From positions 1 through 34,487 of the forward strand of contig JADFZQ010000032.1 of assembly GCA_015232455.1 (NCBI GenBank): 34,487 nt of DNA. Reading direction: 5' to 3'. Position numbers and translations under genes: made by a program. The notes beneath the pieces were generated by a model, which was not told the DNA's origin, made no database searches, and saw only the letters and a program-made list of their open reading frames with translations. The stretch comes from Desulfamplus sp. GTDB taxonomy: Bacteria; Desulfobacterota; Desulfobacteria; Desulfobacterales; Desulfobacteraceae. Each line of letters begins with the position of its first letter. Position 1 is the first letter of the stretch. Shown here piece after piece: positions 26,605-34,487 of this stretch.

Positions 26605-27549
26605 ATGAGCACATTCAAAGAGCCAGAGGCATATTTAAAAAGCGGTTCTAATGAACTTAAAATTTTAGAATACGGCATTGGAAATCTTCATCTTGGTATC
26701 AATATTCTTAAAGTGAGCCGTATCCTTGATTGCCCTGAAAAATTAGCCAGACCGGGTGCAACTGCACATGAAGCTGTTGTTGGATTGTTTGAAGACCACA
26801 ACAAGATTGTTCCGCTTGTTGATCTTGGTCAAATATTGGGAGTTGCTTCTGAAAACCGTAAAAGCAGGGTAATTATAACTGAATTTTTTGATGAGATAAC
26901 AGGACTTCTTGTTGACAGAGTTGAGCAGGTGTTGACTCTGTCGTGGGAGCAGGTGGTTGGGGCTGACGAGATTCTCTGGACGCTTGATAATCCTTATGTT
27001 ATTGGCGTTGCCCGTCCAAGTGACGAGCATAATGTGCTGCTTGTTGATTATGAAAAGATTGTGCTTGAACTTGCCCCGTCTTTAAAAGAGAGAAAAGGAA
27101 GAGATAAAACTAAGTCAGGAAAATTTAGCATAAACGGTGAATCATCAGACGAAAATTGTGAGGCTGAAAAGTGGCAAGGTGAAGGACAGACAATTCTTAT
27201 TGCCGAAGATTCAACACCAGTAAGGCAGATGCTCACTTTTGAACTTGAAGAGATGAATTTTAAAGTTATTGAAGCTGTTGATGGTCAAATGGCTTTAGAG
27301 CTTTTTGATAAAAATGATGACATTGACATGGTAATAGCCGATGTTGAGATGCCAAGAAAAGATGGTTTGGCTCTGCTTGGACATATCAGGCAGCACCCTT
27401 CAAGAAGAAGCACTCCAGTTCTTATCTACTCATCAATTGGCGATATAGGAATGAAGGAGCGGGCAAGACTTATGAAGGCAAATGCTCATATAACCAAACT
27501 TGAGATTGAGACCCTGCTTGAAGAGATTAAAAAGATTTTGGGTAAATGA
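26605..27549 (+). CDS. cheV: CheV-type coupling protein (CheW domain plus receiver)
   Basis: The 314 residues comprise a CheW-like domain (about 15-157; LGINILKVSRIL, VVGLFEDHNKIVPLVDL, GLLVDRVEQVLTL), a charged linker (160-190), and a receiver domain (195-314; AEDSTPVR, phospho-acceptor Asp246 in VIADVEMPRKDG, and Lys in HITKLE replacing the usual KP). CheV joins receptors to CheA and can act as a phosphate sink or adaptation element. GGGGAG precedes the ATG by a few bases. With the triple CheW this makes four CheW-type modules in the operon besides the one in CheA. Confidence 0.93.
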   Translation: MSTFKEPEAYLKSGSNELKILEYGIGNLHLGINILKVSRILDCPEKLARPGATAHEAVVGLFEDHNKIVPLVDLGQILGVASENRKSRVIITEFFDEITGLLVDRVEQVLTLSWEQVVGADEILWTLDNPYVIGVARPSDEHNVLLVDYEKIVLELAPSLKERKGRDKTKSGKFSINGESSDENCEAEKWQGEGQTILIAEDSTPVRQMLTFELEEMNFKVIEAVDGQMALELFDKNDDIDMVIADVEMPRKDGLALLGHIRQHPSRRSTPVLIYSSIGDIGMKERARLMKANAHITKLEIETLLEEIKKILGK

Positions 27550-27622
27550 ATACAATCTCGTGTAATACGAATACTATAATTTCAGATATAGAAAGCTAAA
27601 AATATAGAAAAGAGATTAGAAA

Positions 27623-28837
27623 ATGACAAACTTAACCAAAGCCCTGAACAGTCCTGAAGAGTCGGAACGGCTATATGCTATCCAAGATATTATTGCCCTT
27701 AAAGACAGCCACAATAAAACTGATGTCTATGCTCACGCTGATGCCTATGCAGAAACGCTTGTCCGCCATTTGGAATCTGATACATCTCAGGCAGTGAGAA
27801 ACAGCATTGTTTATGCTTTGAAACTTATGCCATGCACAAAGGCACTGTCCCTGCTTTTCGAGCTTTTCCAGAACCCTGATGCTTATCTTCGTAATGCTGC
27901 TGTAACCATATTTGGCACAAAAGGAGTTGATGGAGTAGCATTTTTAACATCTCAGCTTGACCATGCTGATCGCGAGGTAAGAAAACTTGTTATTGACTCC
28001 CTATTTCAAATTGGCTCAAAAGAGGATGAGTTTCAAGCTGGTGCAAAAGAGGCTATTCTTGCGATTCGTGCAGGGCTTAATGACCCTTCAATAAATGTCA
28101 GAATTACAGCAGTTGAATATCTTGGTCAGCTTAATGACACCCAAAGCGTTGAAGATATACTTGGTATGCTAAAGAGTGAAAATGACCCTATGCTTATCAC
28201 AGCAGCGTTGGAGACTATTCTTCAAATTGGAGACGAGACAAATATTCAAGATACAATAAAATTTTTAAGCAATAGTGCTTCAGAACCAGACCGGATAAAT
28301 TCAGGCTCAAGTGCAAATGAGACAGGTTCAGTTTCAAACAGGATGAACAGACCTGTTGATATTCTTAAGGTTCACCCTGTTTTTTTACCCGAATTCATAC
28401 AACTGATTGCTAAATGCGGTTCAGTTGACAACCTTATTGGAATAATTGAGTTTTTGCACAGCAAAACAACCTACACAAAAGATATTGTTGCAGCAGTTGA
28501 AAAGATAAAAAACAGATATAACTCTATAGTGTTTGAACCTAAGATTAACGATTTCCTTGTTAATACAATTAAAAACAAGGACATAGATGAAAATTCACGA
28601 TATGCAGCATCTGAGCTTCTTCTTGCAGAAGATGAATCTATTACAAACAGCCTCTCTTCTGAGAATATTTATCTTGAAATCGGGCAGACTCTTATTAAAG
28701 AGCAATCAATGATAGTTACGGCTCTTCGTTTTCTTGCAAAATCAGACACTAAAGAGGGCAAAAAGATAATTGATGATATAAAGGCAGCAACAAAAGATAT
28801 GAATTTATTGGCAATTTGTGATGAGTTTGGTTTGTGA
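27623..28837 (+). CDS. HEAT-repeat protein
   Basis: The 404-residue helical-repeat protein has units such as SQAVRNSIVYALKLM, DAYLRNAAVTIFGTKG, DREVRKLVIDSLFQIGS, SINVRITAVEYLGQLN and DPMLITAALETILQIGD over about residues 1-215. A serine/asparagine-rich break follows at about 225-245, then a less regular helical half. HEAT solenoids are protein-binding scaffolds. Its place between cheV and cheR suggests a structural or regulatory partner of the array; no enzyme motif is seen. Confidence 0.85.
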   Translation: MTNLTKALNSPEESERLYAIQDIIALKDSHNKTDVYAHADAYAETLVRHLESDTSQAVRNSIVYALKLMPCTKALSLLFELFQNPDAYLRNAAVTIFGTKGVDGVAFLTSQLDHADREVRKLVIDSLFQIGSKEDEFQAGAKEAILAIRAGLNDPSINVRITAVEYLGQLNDTQSVEDILGMLKSENDPMLITAALETILQIGDETNIQDTIKFLSNSASEPDRINSGSSANETGSVSNRMNRPVDILKVHPVFLPEFIQLIAKCGSVDNLIGIIEFLHSKTTYTKDIVAAVEKIKNRYNSIVFEPKINDFLVNTIKNKDIDENSRYAASELLLAEDESITNSLSSENIYLEIGQTLIKEQSMIVTALRFLAKSDTKEGKKIIDDIKAATKDMNLLAICDEFGL

Positions 28838-28895
28838 TGAGTCTCTTAAACGGGATTCCAATCTGACAACAGTTTAATGAAAAAGCAGCTTGAAT

Positions 28896-29744
28896 ATGAA
28901 TAAAAAAATATCACATTCCATGAACATGAATGAGTTTGAGGTTTTGACTGGATTTATCTACCGAAAAACAGGTATCCGTTTGGAATCCCAAAAACTATAT
29001 TTTTTAAATACAAGAATAAACAAACGAATTGAATCTATAGGAGCAGAATCTATTGCAGACTACATAAGGGTATTAAGATTTGCTGATCCTAATGGCACAG
29101 AATTTCAATATCTTGTTAATCTTCTTACAGTAAATGAGACCTATTTTTTCCGTGATTTTCCACAGCTTCAGGCATTTGCAGAGCAAAGTCTTACAGAGGT
29201 TGTAGAGCGTAAAAGATCAATAAATGATTTTAAACTTAAAGTCTGGTCAGCACCCTGTTCAAGCGGTGAAGAGCCTTATACTTTAGCAATTATCCTTAAC
29301 GCTATGATAGATGATATAGATAAATGGAGTATTGAGATAATTGGAAGCGACATTGATCAGAATATTCTTGTAAAGGCAAGAGAAGGAGTTTACGACGAAC
29401 GCCGTTTAAGAGATGTTCCTCCTGAATATCTTCAAGAATTTTTCAAGCCTCTTTCCAATGGCATGTTCAAGGTCAATCAAAATATCAGAAATATGGTAAA
29501 ATTTGAGCATGTCAATCTTTCAGAAACAAATGACATTAGAAACAAAGTAGGGTTTGATTTTATATTCTGCCGTAATCTTCTTATCTATTTTGATGATGAC
29601 TCCCGAAAGAAGTTGGTTGATCAATTTTACATTGCTCTTAACAAAGGCGGATACATATTTCTTGGTGCAAGCGAATCTATGAGCAGAATATCAACAGCTT
29701 TTCGTGTAAAACGCAAAGGCGGGTATTTTGTCTATTATAAATAG
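28896..29744 (+). CDS. cheR: Chemotaxis protein methyltransferase CheR
   Basis: About 282 residues. The helical N-terminal domain (FIYRKTGIRLESQKLYFLNT) is followed by the SAM-dependent domain: LTVNETYFFRD, the SAM motif WSAPCSSGEEPYTLAI, IIGSDID, and FDFIFCRNLLIYFDD, all canonical for CheR. It methylates receptor glutamates. The receptor lacks any visible pentapeptide tail, so CheR must bind the hairpin directly. I prefer ATG at 28896; TTG at 28890 or ATG at 28920 are alternatives, and no start has a strong ribosome site. Confidence 0.95.
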   Translation: MNKKISHSMNMNEFEVLTGFIYRKTGIRLESQKLYFLNTRINKRIESIGAESIADYIRVLRFADPNGTEFQYLVNLLTVNETYFFRDFPQLQAFAEQSLTEVVERKRSINDFKLKVWSAPCSSGEEPYTLAIILNAMIDDIDKWSIEIIGSDIDQNILVKAREGVYDERRLRDVPPEYLQEFFKPLSNGMFKVNQNIRNMVKFEHVNLSETNDIRNKVGFDFIFCRNLLIYFDDDSRKKLVDQFYIALNKGGYIFLGASESMSRISTAFRVKRKGGYFVYYK

Positions 29745-29818
29745 GCAGCCATTTTTATAGTAAAATTGGGATAAACTCTCTTTTATCTTTACAGTTTAAT
29801 ATCAGGGGAATTCTTAAA

Positions 29819-30190
29819 ATGAAAAAAGTTCTTGTTGTAGATGACTCTCCAGTTGTCCGCAGCTTTCACATGAATATCTTGAAAATAGAAGGTTTTATGG
29901 CAGATGGTGCATCAGATGGTATTGAGGCATTAGAAAAAGTGCTAAACCACCGATATGACCTTATTCTGTGCGACATAAACATGCCAAACATGGATGGACT
30001 AACATTTATTAAGGAATATCGAGAACAGGAGCCAGATGGTCCTCCAGTCATAATTTTAACAACACAAGAAGAGGAGATACACAGAAAAAAGGGCTATGCT
30101 TCTGGTGCGAACCTCTATCTTGTTAAACCTGTTGTACCTAATAAGTTGATTTTGCACATAAAACTCCTGATGGGAGGTGATTGTAAATGA
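29819..30190 (+). CDS. CheY-like single-domain response regulator 1
   Basis: The 123 residues form a lone receiver: acid pair VVDDS, phospho-acceptor Asp52 (LILCDINMPNMDG), Thr in VIILTTQ, and Lys in LVKPV. There is no output domain. The stop overlaps the STAS gene by 4 bases (ATGA), so the two products are probably made in equal amounts and may interact. AGGGGA lies upstream of the ATG. It should receive phosphate from CheA. Confidence 0.93.
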   Translation: MKKVLVVDDSPVVRSFHMNILKIEGFMADGASDGIEALEKVLNHRYDLILCDINMPNMDGLTFIKEYREQEPDGPPVIILTTQEEEIHRKKGYASGANLYLVKPVVPNKLILHIKLLMGGDCK

Positions 30191-30591
30191 AACTTGACAC
30201 AGAAGATAATTCCTTAACAATAACGCTTGGTGAAGAGTGTACAATTATTGATGTTGAGAATCACACTGATCTTTTAAGAGCTATTCCTGACAATATCAAC
30301 ACTATATTCTTAAACATTGATGCCCTTAAAGAGTTGGATACAGCTTATCTTCAATCTATCTATTCCCTTGTAAAAGAGTCGCAGGAGAGAAGTATAACTA
30401 TTCAGACTACAGGAAAAAGCAAGGTTTTCGCTCATCTCTGCAAGCTTTATGGAGTTCAGAGAGTTGCGGCTTTTGAATCACAAAACAAAGATTCTAACAC
30501 AGCAGAGACTCGCAGCCGTGCGTCTCTATCAAAGAAATTATCTAAAAACAGTAAGAACACAAACAAATCAAAAAAACAAAGAGCTAAATAA
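30187..30591 (+). CDS. STAS-domain protein
   Basis: Of 134 residues, about 1-98 match a STAS (anti-anti-sigma-like) domain: LTITLGEECTIIDVENHTDL, then ALKELDTAYLQSIYSLVKE, where the family has D-S/T-x-G-L. Thr at about residue 57 could be the phosphorylation site. The C-terminal 35 residues are basic and low in complexity (SKKLSKNSKNTNKSKKQRAK), with an in-frame palindromic repeat (30504-30527) at the junction. Stand-alone STAS proteins switch partners in sigma or cyclase control. Coupled to cheY by an ATGA overlap, it may be an output module of this chemosensory system. Confidence 0.82.
   Translation: MKLDTEDNSLTITLGEECTIIDVENHTDLLRAIPDNINTIFLNIDALKELDTAYLQSIYSLVKESQERSITIQTTGKSKVFAHLCKLYGVQRVAAFESQNKDSNTAETRSRASLSKKLSKNSKNTNKSKKQRAK
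30504..30527. repeat. In-gene palindromic repeat, copy A (STAS gene)
   Basis: Arms AGAGA...CGCA and TGCG...TCTCT enclose a GCCG loop, with a two-base bulge. It encodes the peptide ETRSRASLS. A close copy, in the same frame, lies in cheA at 32708-32735. Confidence 0.75.
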
Positions 30592-30683
30592 AAAGCTAAA
30601 ACAAATGGTTAGAAAAAGTAAGTAAAGAATTAAAATACTATATGTTTCTATTGTATATATTAATGAGGAATATAATTTAAGAT

Positions 30684-31049
30684 ATGGGAAAAACAGTAAT
30701 GGTTGTTGATGATGCCAAGTCCATGAGAGGGCTTGTTGCAATGACTCTTCAAAGTGCTGGATACGACGTTGTTGAGGCGTGTGATGGCAAAGATGCTTTA
30801 GATAAAATAGGTCAGCATAAAGTTAATATGATTATATCAGATTTGAATATGCCTAATATGAATGGAATAGACCTTATTAAAAGTTTAAAACAAGACCCTA
30901 AATATAAGTTTCTGCCAATAGTTATGCTGACAACTGAAAGTGAAGATGCCAAGAAAAAAGAGGGGCAGGAAGCTGGTGCAAAGGCTTGGATAGTAAAGCC
31001 TTTCAAGCCTGAGACAGTGCTTAAGGTTGTAAGTAAAATAATAGGATGA
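30684..31049 (+). CDS. cheY: CheY-like single-domain response regulator 2
   Basis: The 121 residues have all CheY marks: VVDDAKSMR, phospho-acceptor Asp53 (IISDLNMPNMNG), Thr in IVMLTTES, and Lys in IVKPFKP. The gene overlaps cheA by 4 bases (ATGA), so it is the most likely direct CheA phosphate acceptor. Two CheY proteins in one operon suggest an output regulator plus a phosphate sink, or two outputs. A 92-base gap upstream shows no clear promoter. Confidence 0.95.
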   Translation: MGKTVMVVDDAKSMRGLVAMTLQSAGYDVVEACDGKDALDKIGQHKVNMIISDLNMPNMNGIDLIKSLKQDPKYKFLPIVMLTTESEDAKKKEGQEAGAKAWIVKPFKPETVLKVVSKIIG

Positions 31050-34000
31050 CAAATAAAAAACAGGATTCAGATAATATGACACAGGATAATTTCATCGACC
31101 ATTTCAGGCAGGAGTTCTTTCAAGAAGCAAGAGAGATTCTTGAAAACATATCTGATGATATATTGAAACTTGAAGCAGACCCTGAAAATGATGAGCTGCT
31201 GAATTCTGTTTTTAGAGGAATCCATACAATAAAGGGAAGTGCAGGTTCATTTGAACTTGGGATTATATCTGATTTTACACACCATTTAGAGGGGCTTTTA
31301 AATTCTCTCCGCGATAAAAAAATCTCCTTGTCTCCAGATATGGTTGATGTGATTCTTTCTGGTTCTGATGAGATTTCCAGCATGATTGATATGTGTGCTA
31401 ATGGCGAAACTCCAGAGCTTAACAATGAGCTTATTGAGAGAATTGCAGCCTGTCTTGAAAAAGAATCATTGGATAGCCAAGAGAAGGTGCAAGATAAAGT
31501 AGATGTTGAACAAGATAATTCAGAAATTTTATCAAATTCTAAATCAACAAGCTCTGAACCTTCAAGTTCTGAATCATCAGCTTCCCAATCATCATCTTTT
31601 GAAATAAAAAAAGGAGCAATCCCTGATCAATTTTATGACTCTTTTCTACAACGGTCAAATAATGGCGATAATATCTTTAAAATCACACTAAAATACACAT
31701 CAGCACACTTTGAAAACGGCTATGATCCTTTGGTATTTTTGACAAATCTATATGAATCCTCCTCTCTTTACAATCCGGTTCTGGAAAATTCAAACCCTGT
31801 GCCTCCGCTTAATGATTTTGAGCCTTTACATCTCTATCTTGACCCGATTATCTATGTTGCAACTTCAATGACATCAAAAGAAGTTTATGAACTTGTTTTT
31901 GATGAAGAGCTTATTTATGTTGAAGAACTTTTGGAGCATGATTCTTCTCAATCTACTCAATCATCAAAATCTGCTGGCTCTATAGAAGATGTTATAAGAA
32001 ACAGTGAGGCAATGTCAGAGTTTATAGAAGGCTCTCTTGATATGCTCCAAACTGCTGAAAAGGCAGTAATGGAATATGAAAACAGTGCCTCTGCCTCTGC
32101 ATTAGATGAGCTTTTTAGAGTGGTTCACAATATAAAAGGTGATTCAGATTTAATGGGTTTTAAAGACCTTGTTACCTTTACCCATGCTTTTGAATCTGTG
32201 CTTGACCTTTTAAGAACCAATAAACTTCAACGCTCTCAGGCTGTTGTTGAGCTTGCACTTCAATCAGTAGATTTTATAAAAGGGGCTTTTGCAGATATTG
32301 AGGCACAAAAAACTATCCGTTCACACAGCCAGCTTTATAAACAGATAAGGTATTATCTTGACTCTAATAAAACCGCAGACAACAAACACTTATCAAGAAT
32401 AAATTTACAAGACACTAAACACTCCAACTCCAAAGAGCTGAACTTTAATGATTCAGCCGTTCAGCCAGTTTTTGTCGCAGCAGATAAAGAACTTCACGAT
32501 GTCTATATTGAGGAGGTTCTTCAATTTAAGGCGATTCTGATTCAGTGGATGGATAATTTACATGTTTCAGATTCAAAAATAAGCCTTATTTTGCTTAACT
32601 CCATAAAACGGACACTCAAGGATATTATAAAAGCATCTGCAACTGTTGGTCATAAATCTTTAGAGCAGATTGCTTCAGATGCCTTTTCAGCAGTCAATTT
32701 AATCACAGTAGAGACGCACAGCCGTGCATCTCTACCAATAGCAAACACCACTCAAGCATCAAAAGAGCCTCAAGAGGATAAAATAACAGATAGTATAAAC
32801 ATAGTAATTGATACTATGGGCGAACTTTTTGGAGAGCCAAAAAAGATAGGTGAAATACTTCTTGAGTCTGGCAAAATAAAAGAAGAGGACTTACATTCCG
32901 CACTTGAAGCACAAAAGCCAGTTGGACAGATTCTTATTGAGTCAGGCAAAATAACCAAGGGGGATTTGGATTCTGCATTAACAAAACAAAAAATCATCTC
33001 CATGATGCCAACGCCCAAAATATCATCATCTGCACAACAAGCTGATGAGCCTCAAGGCATCAAAACAATGAGAGTTGACGAGCATAAAGTTGAATCTTTT
33101 TCAAATCTTGTTGGAGAGATGCTGATAGCAAGAAATACATATTCATATCTTTTAAGCCGTCTTGTCTCTGCCCAGAACCAGAATGAAACCAATGAAATAA
33201 TCAAGGATTTAAAAGAAAATCTCCATCTTTTTGCCCGCCTTACCAACGATGTCCAGCATGGTGTTGTATCTCTTAGAATGATTCCCATTAAAGGTATTTT
33301 CCAGAAATTTTCAAGGGTTGTAAGGGATATAAGCAGAAAACAGAACAAGATGATTAATATAATGACTGATGGAGAGGATATTGAGATAGACAAAAAAGTT
33401 GCTGATGTTCTCTCTGACCCGCTTGTCCACCTTATCAGAAACTCCTGCGATCATGGCATTGAGACACCTGTTGAGCGTAAAAAAGCTGGTAAAGCTGAAC
33501 AAGGAACAATTCTGCTTAAAGCTTCACGGGAAGGCAGCAACATTGTAATACGCATAAATGATGATGGACGGGGAATCAATAAGGCAAAACTTGTTGAAAA
33601 GGCTCAAAAACTTGGGCTTAATTTCTCGTCAGTCAATGATTCTGGACTTATGGATATTATCTTTATGCCGGGTCTTTCCACAGCAGAGCAGATTACCGAT
33701 GTGTCTGGAAGAGGCGTTGGAATGGACGTTGTAAAAACTACTATCCAGTCTCTTGGAGGTTCTGTATCTGTAATGTCAGAACATGGAGAAGGGACACAGA
33801 TTACCCTGACAATTCCAACATCAATGGGCATTGACACAGTTCTTTTTGTTGAGGCTGGCGGTAACTCCTATGCAATTCCTATCAATTACATCATGGAAAC
33901 GATAAAGGTTAAGCCTGATAAGTTTATCAGGGCAGGTGAGCAGCTTATGTTTTTTTACAGAGGCGAGGTTATCTCTGTCCATTTTCTTGATGAGCTTTTA

Positions 34001-34264
34001 GATTCTGAATCTCTTTTAAATTCTGATTCTAATGAACTGCTCCATGACAGGCGTGATATGGGGAACAATGATATTTCAATGGTGATTATTAAAACAGCAA
34101 GAGATAAATATGGCGTTATAATTGACCGTTTTGACAAGAACATGGAGATAGCTGTAAAGCCTCTGCCTTCAATGCTCTCAGGGCTTGATGTTATAAGCGG
34201 CATCAGTATTCTTGGAGATGGCAGGGTTCTGCTTGTTATAAATCCAGAGCAGCTTGCGGGGTAA
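31046..34264 (+). CDS. cheA: Multi-Hpt chemotaxis histidine kinase CheA
   Basis: The protein has 1072 residues. Domains: Hpt1 (15-140, His60 in GIHTIKGSAG); a serine-rich linker; a P2-like domain (about 190-295); Hpt2 (315-440, His361 in VVHNIKGDSD); a third Hpt-like bundle (480-552) with SIKRTLKDIIKASATVG, where the phospho-histidine is replaced; two short repeats IGEILLESGKI..EDLHSAL and VGQILIESGKI..GDLDSAL (601-646), like the type II secretion GspE N-terminal repeat; dimerisation P3 (about 672-765); the ATPase P4 (N-box HLIRNSCDHGIE, DDGRG, GRGVGMDVV, GEGTQITL); and CheW-like P5 (930-1072). No receiver is attached. The start overlaps cheY; ATG at 31076 is an alternative. It is the last gene of the operon. 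Confidence 0.95.
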   Translation: MTNKKQDSDNMTQDNFIDHFRQEFFQEAREILENISDDILKLEADPENDELLNSVFRGIHTIKGSAGSFELGIISDFTHHLEGLLNSLRDKKISLSPDMVDVILSGSDEISSMIDMCANGETPELNNELIERIAACLEKESLDSQEKVQDKVDVEQDNSEILSNSKSTSSEPSSSESSASQSSSFEIKKGAIPDQFYDSFLQRSNNGDNIFKITLKYTSAHFENGYDPLVFLTNLYESSSLYNPVLENSNPVPPLNDFEPLHLYLDPIIYVATSMTSKEVYELVFDEELIYVEELLEHDSSQSTQSSKSAGSIEDVIRNSEAMSEFIEGSLDMLQTAEKAVMEYENSASASALDELFRVVHNIKGDSDLMGFKDLVTFTHAFESVLDLLRTNKLQRSQAVVELALQSVDFIKGAFADIEAQKTIRSHSQLYKQIRYYLDSNKTADNKHLSRINLQDTKHSNSKELNFNDSAVQPVFVAADKELHDVYIEEVLQFKAILIQWMDNLHVSDSKISLILLNSIKRTLKDIIKASATVGHKSLEQIASDAFSAVNLITVETHSRASLPIANTTQASKEPQEDKITDSINIVIDTMGELFGEPKKIGEILLESGKIKEEDLHSALEAQKPVGQILIESGKITKGDLDSALTKQKIISMMPTPKISSSAQQADEPQGIKTMRVDEHKVESFSNLVGEMLIARNTYSYLLSRLVSAQNQNETNEIIKDLKENLHLFARLTNDVQHGVVSLRMIPIKGIFQKFSRVVRDISRKQNKMINIMTDGEDIEIDKKVADVLSDPLVHLIRNSCDHGIETPVERKKAGKAEQGTILLKASREGSNIVIRINDDGRGINKAKLVEKAQKLGLNFSSVNDSGLMDIIFMPGLSTAEQITDVSGRGVGMDVVKTTIQSLGGSVSVMSEHGEGTQITLTIPTSMGIDTVLFVEAGGNSYAIPINYIMETIKVKPDKFIRAGEQLMFFYRGEVISVHFLDELLDSESLLNSDSNELLHDRRDMGNNDISMVIIKTARDKYGVIIDRFDKNMEIAVKPLPSMLSGLDVISGISILGDGRVLLVINPEQLAG
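32708..32735. repeat. In-gene palindromic repeat, copy B (cheA)
   Basis: Twelve-base arms, GTAGAGACGCAC and GTGCATCTCTAC (one mismatch), flank AGCC. It encodes VETHSRASLP at residues 555-564, in the linker after the third Hpt-like bundle. The same element, in the same frame, is in the STAS gene at 30504. Confidence 0.8.
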
Positions 34265-34298
34265 AATATGATGCTGAAGAGGAGGATATAATATCAGC

Positions 34299-34366
34299 CC
34301 CACCCCCTGCCTCCTCCTCAAAAGGAGGGGGGGAATGGATATTAATAACTGCCTCCCCTTGGGCAG
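34299..34366. repeat. Hairpin-forming GC-rich repeats after cheA
   Basis: Two hairpins lie downstream of the cheA stop: CCTCC-TCAAAA-GGAGG (34313-34328), extended by C/G runs, and CTGCC-TCCCCTTG-GGCAG (34349-34366). The C- and G-rich composition contrasts with the AT-rich surroundings. They could end the chemosensory transcript or be dispersed intergenic repeats. The rest of 34265-34487 shows no gene. Confidence 0.55.
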
Positions 34367-34487
34367 GGCTGTTAAGTTCTTTTCAAAGTGTTGACAGAGT
34401 AGGTAAGTTTTCATAAAGCGTTTCAGAGTTATAAGTATTATAAACTTGAAAGACATGGAGACTATTATCTGAATATGAATTTAATTG

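Noticed and set aside
34178-34456. Minus-strand open frame of 92 residues over the cheA end and right edge
   Set aside because: It overlaps the conserved end of cheA and a GC-rich hairpin repeat, with no domain and no ribosome site.

Overview
The window is AT-rich and densely coded. It most resembles a sulfate-reducing deltaproteobacterium (Desulfobacterota, Desulfobacteraceae-like). The grounds are a MetF/MetV methylene-tetrahydrofolate reductase set with HdrA- and MvhD-type electron-bifurcation subunits, two UGA codons that read convincingly as selenocysteine, and a large delta-type chemosensory operon under a sigma-54 activator. This placement is inferred from gene content, not from a database search.

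Left part (1-7468, minus strand): metF, a giant HdrA-like selenoprotein with a GltD-type NAD(P)H oxidoreductase module, an MvhD selenoprotein, a small DUF4160/DUF2442 pair, and metV, which runs off the left edge. Together they probably form an NAD(P)H/ferredoxin-linked methylene-THF reductase of the Wood-Ljungdahl methyl branch. Both UGA codons replace a conserved cysteine and are followed at bacterial-SECIS distance by a stem-loop with G at the start of the loop. Without recoding, both genes would be annotated as truncated.

Middle (7780-13329, minus strand): housekeeping genes der, mpl and hemL, a hemerythrin-like protein that has lost both histidines of one iron site, and a small two-helix membrane protein. 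A family of AGATTTGA-type palindromes sits between genes.

Junction (13454-15134): tRNA-Lys(CUU) with its own promoter and terminator, a frameshifted, truncated tyrosine-recombinase tail whose stop lies in the tRNA terminator, and a DUF4143-type AAA ATPase. This looks like an eroded tRNA integration site.

Right part (15161-34264, plus strand): a sigma-54 response regulator, then a -24/-12 promoter preceded by a palindrome. Next come a degenerate receiver-like protein, ParA, a TPR protein, a truncated Hsp70, a soluble receptor with two complete MCP hairpins in tandem, a triple CheW carrying a CZB-like insert without metal ligands, CheB, a soluble histidine kinase, CheV, a HEAT-repeat protein, CheR, CheY, a STAS protein, a second CheY, and a multi-Hpt CheA. 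I read this as one operon for a cytoplasmic chemosensory array positioned by ParA, with Hsp70, HEAT, TPR and STAS proteins as non-standard parts. Its output is unknown. Two copies of a 24-28 bp palindromic repeat lie inside coding sequence of this cluster, in the same frame.
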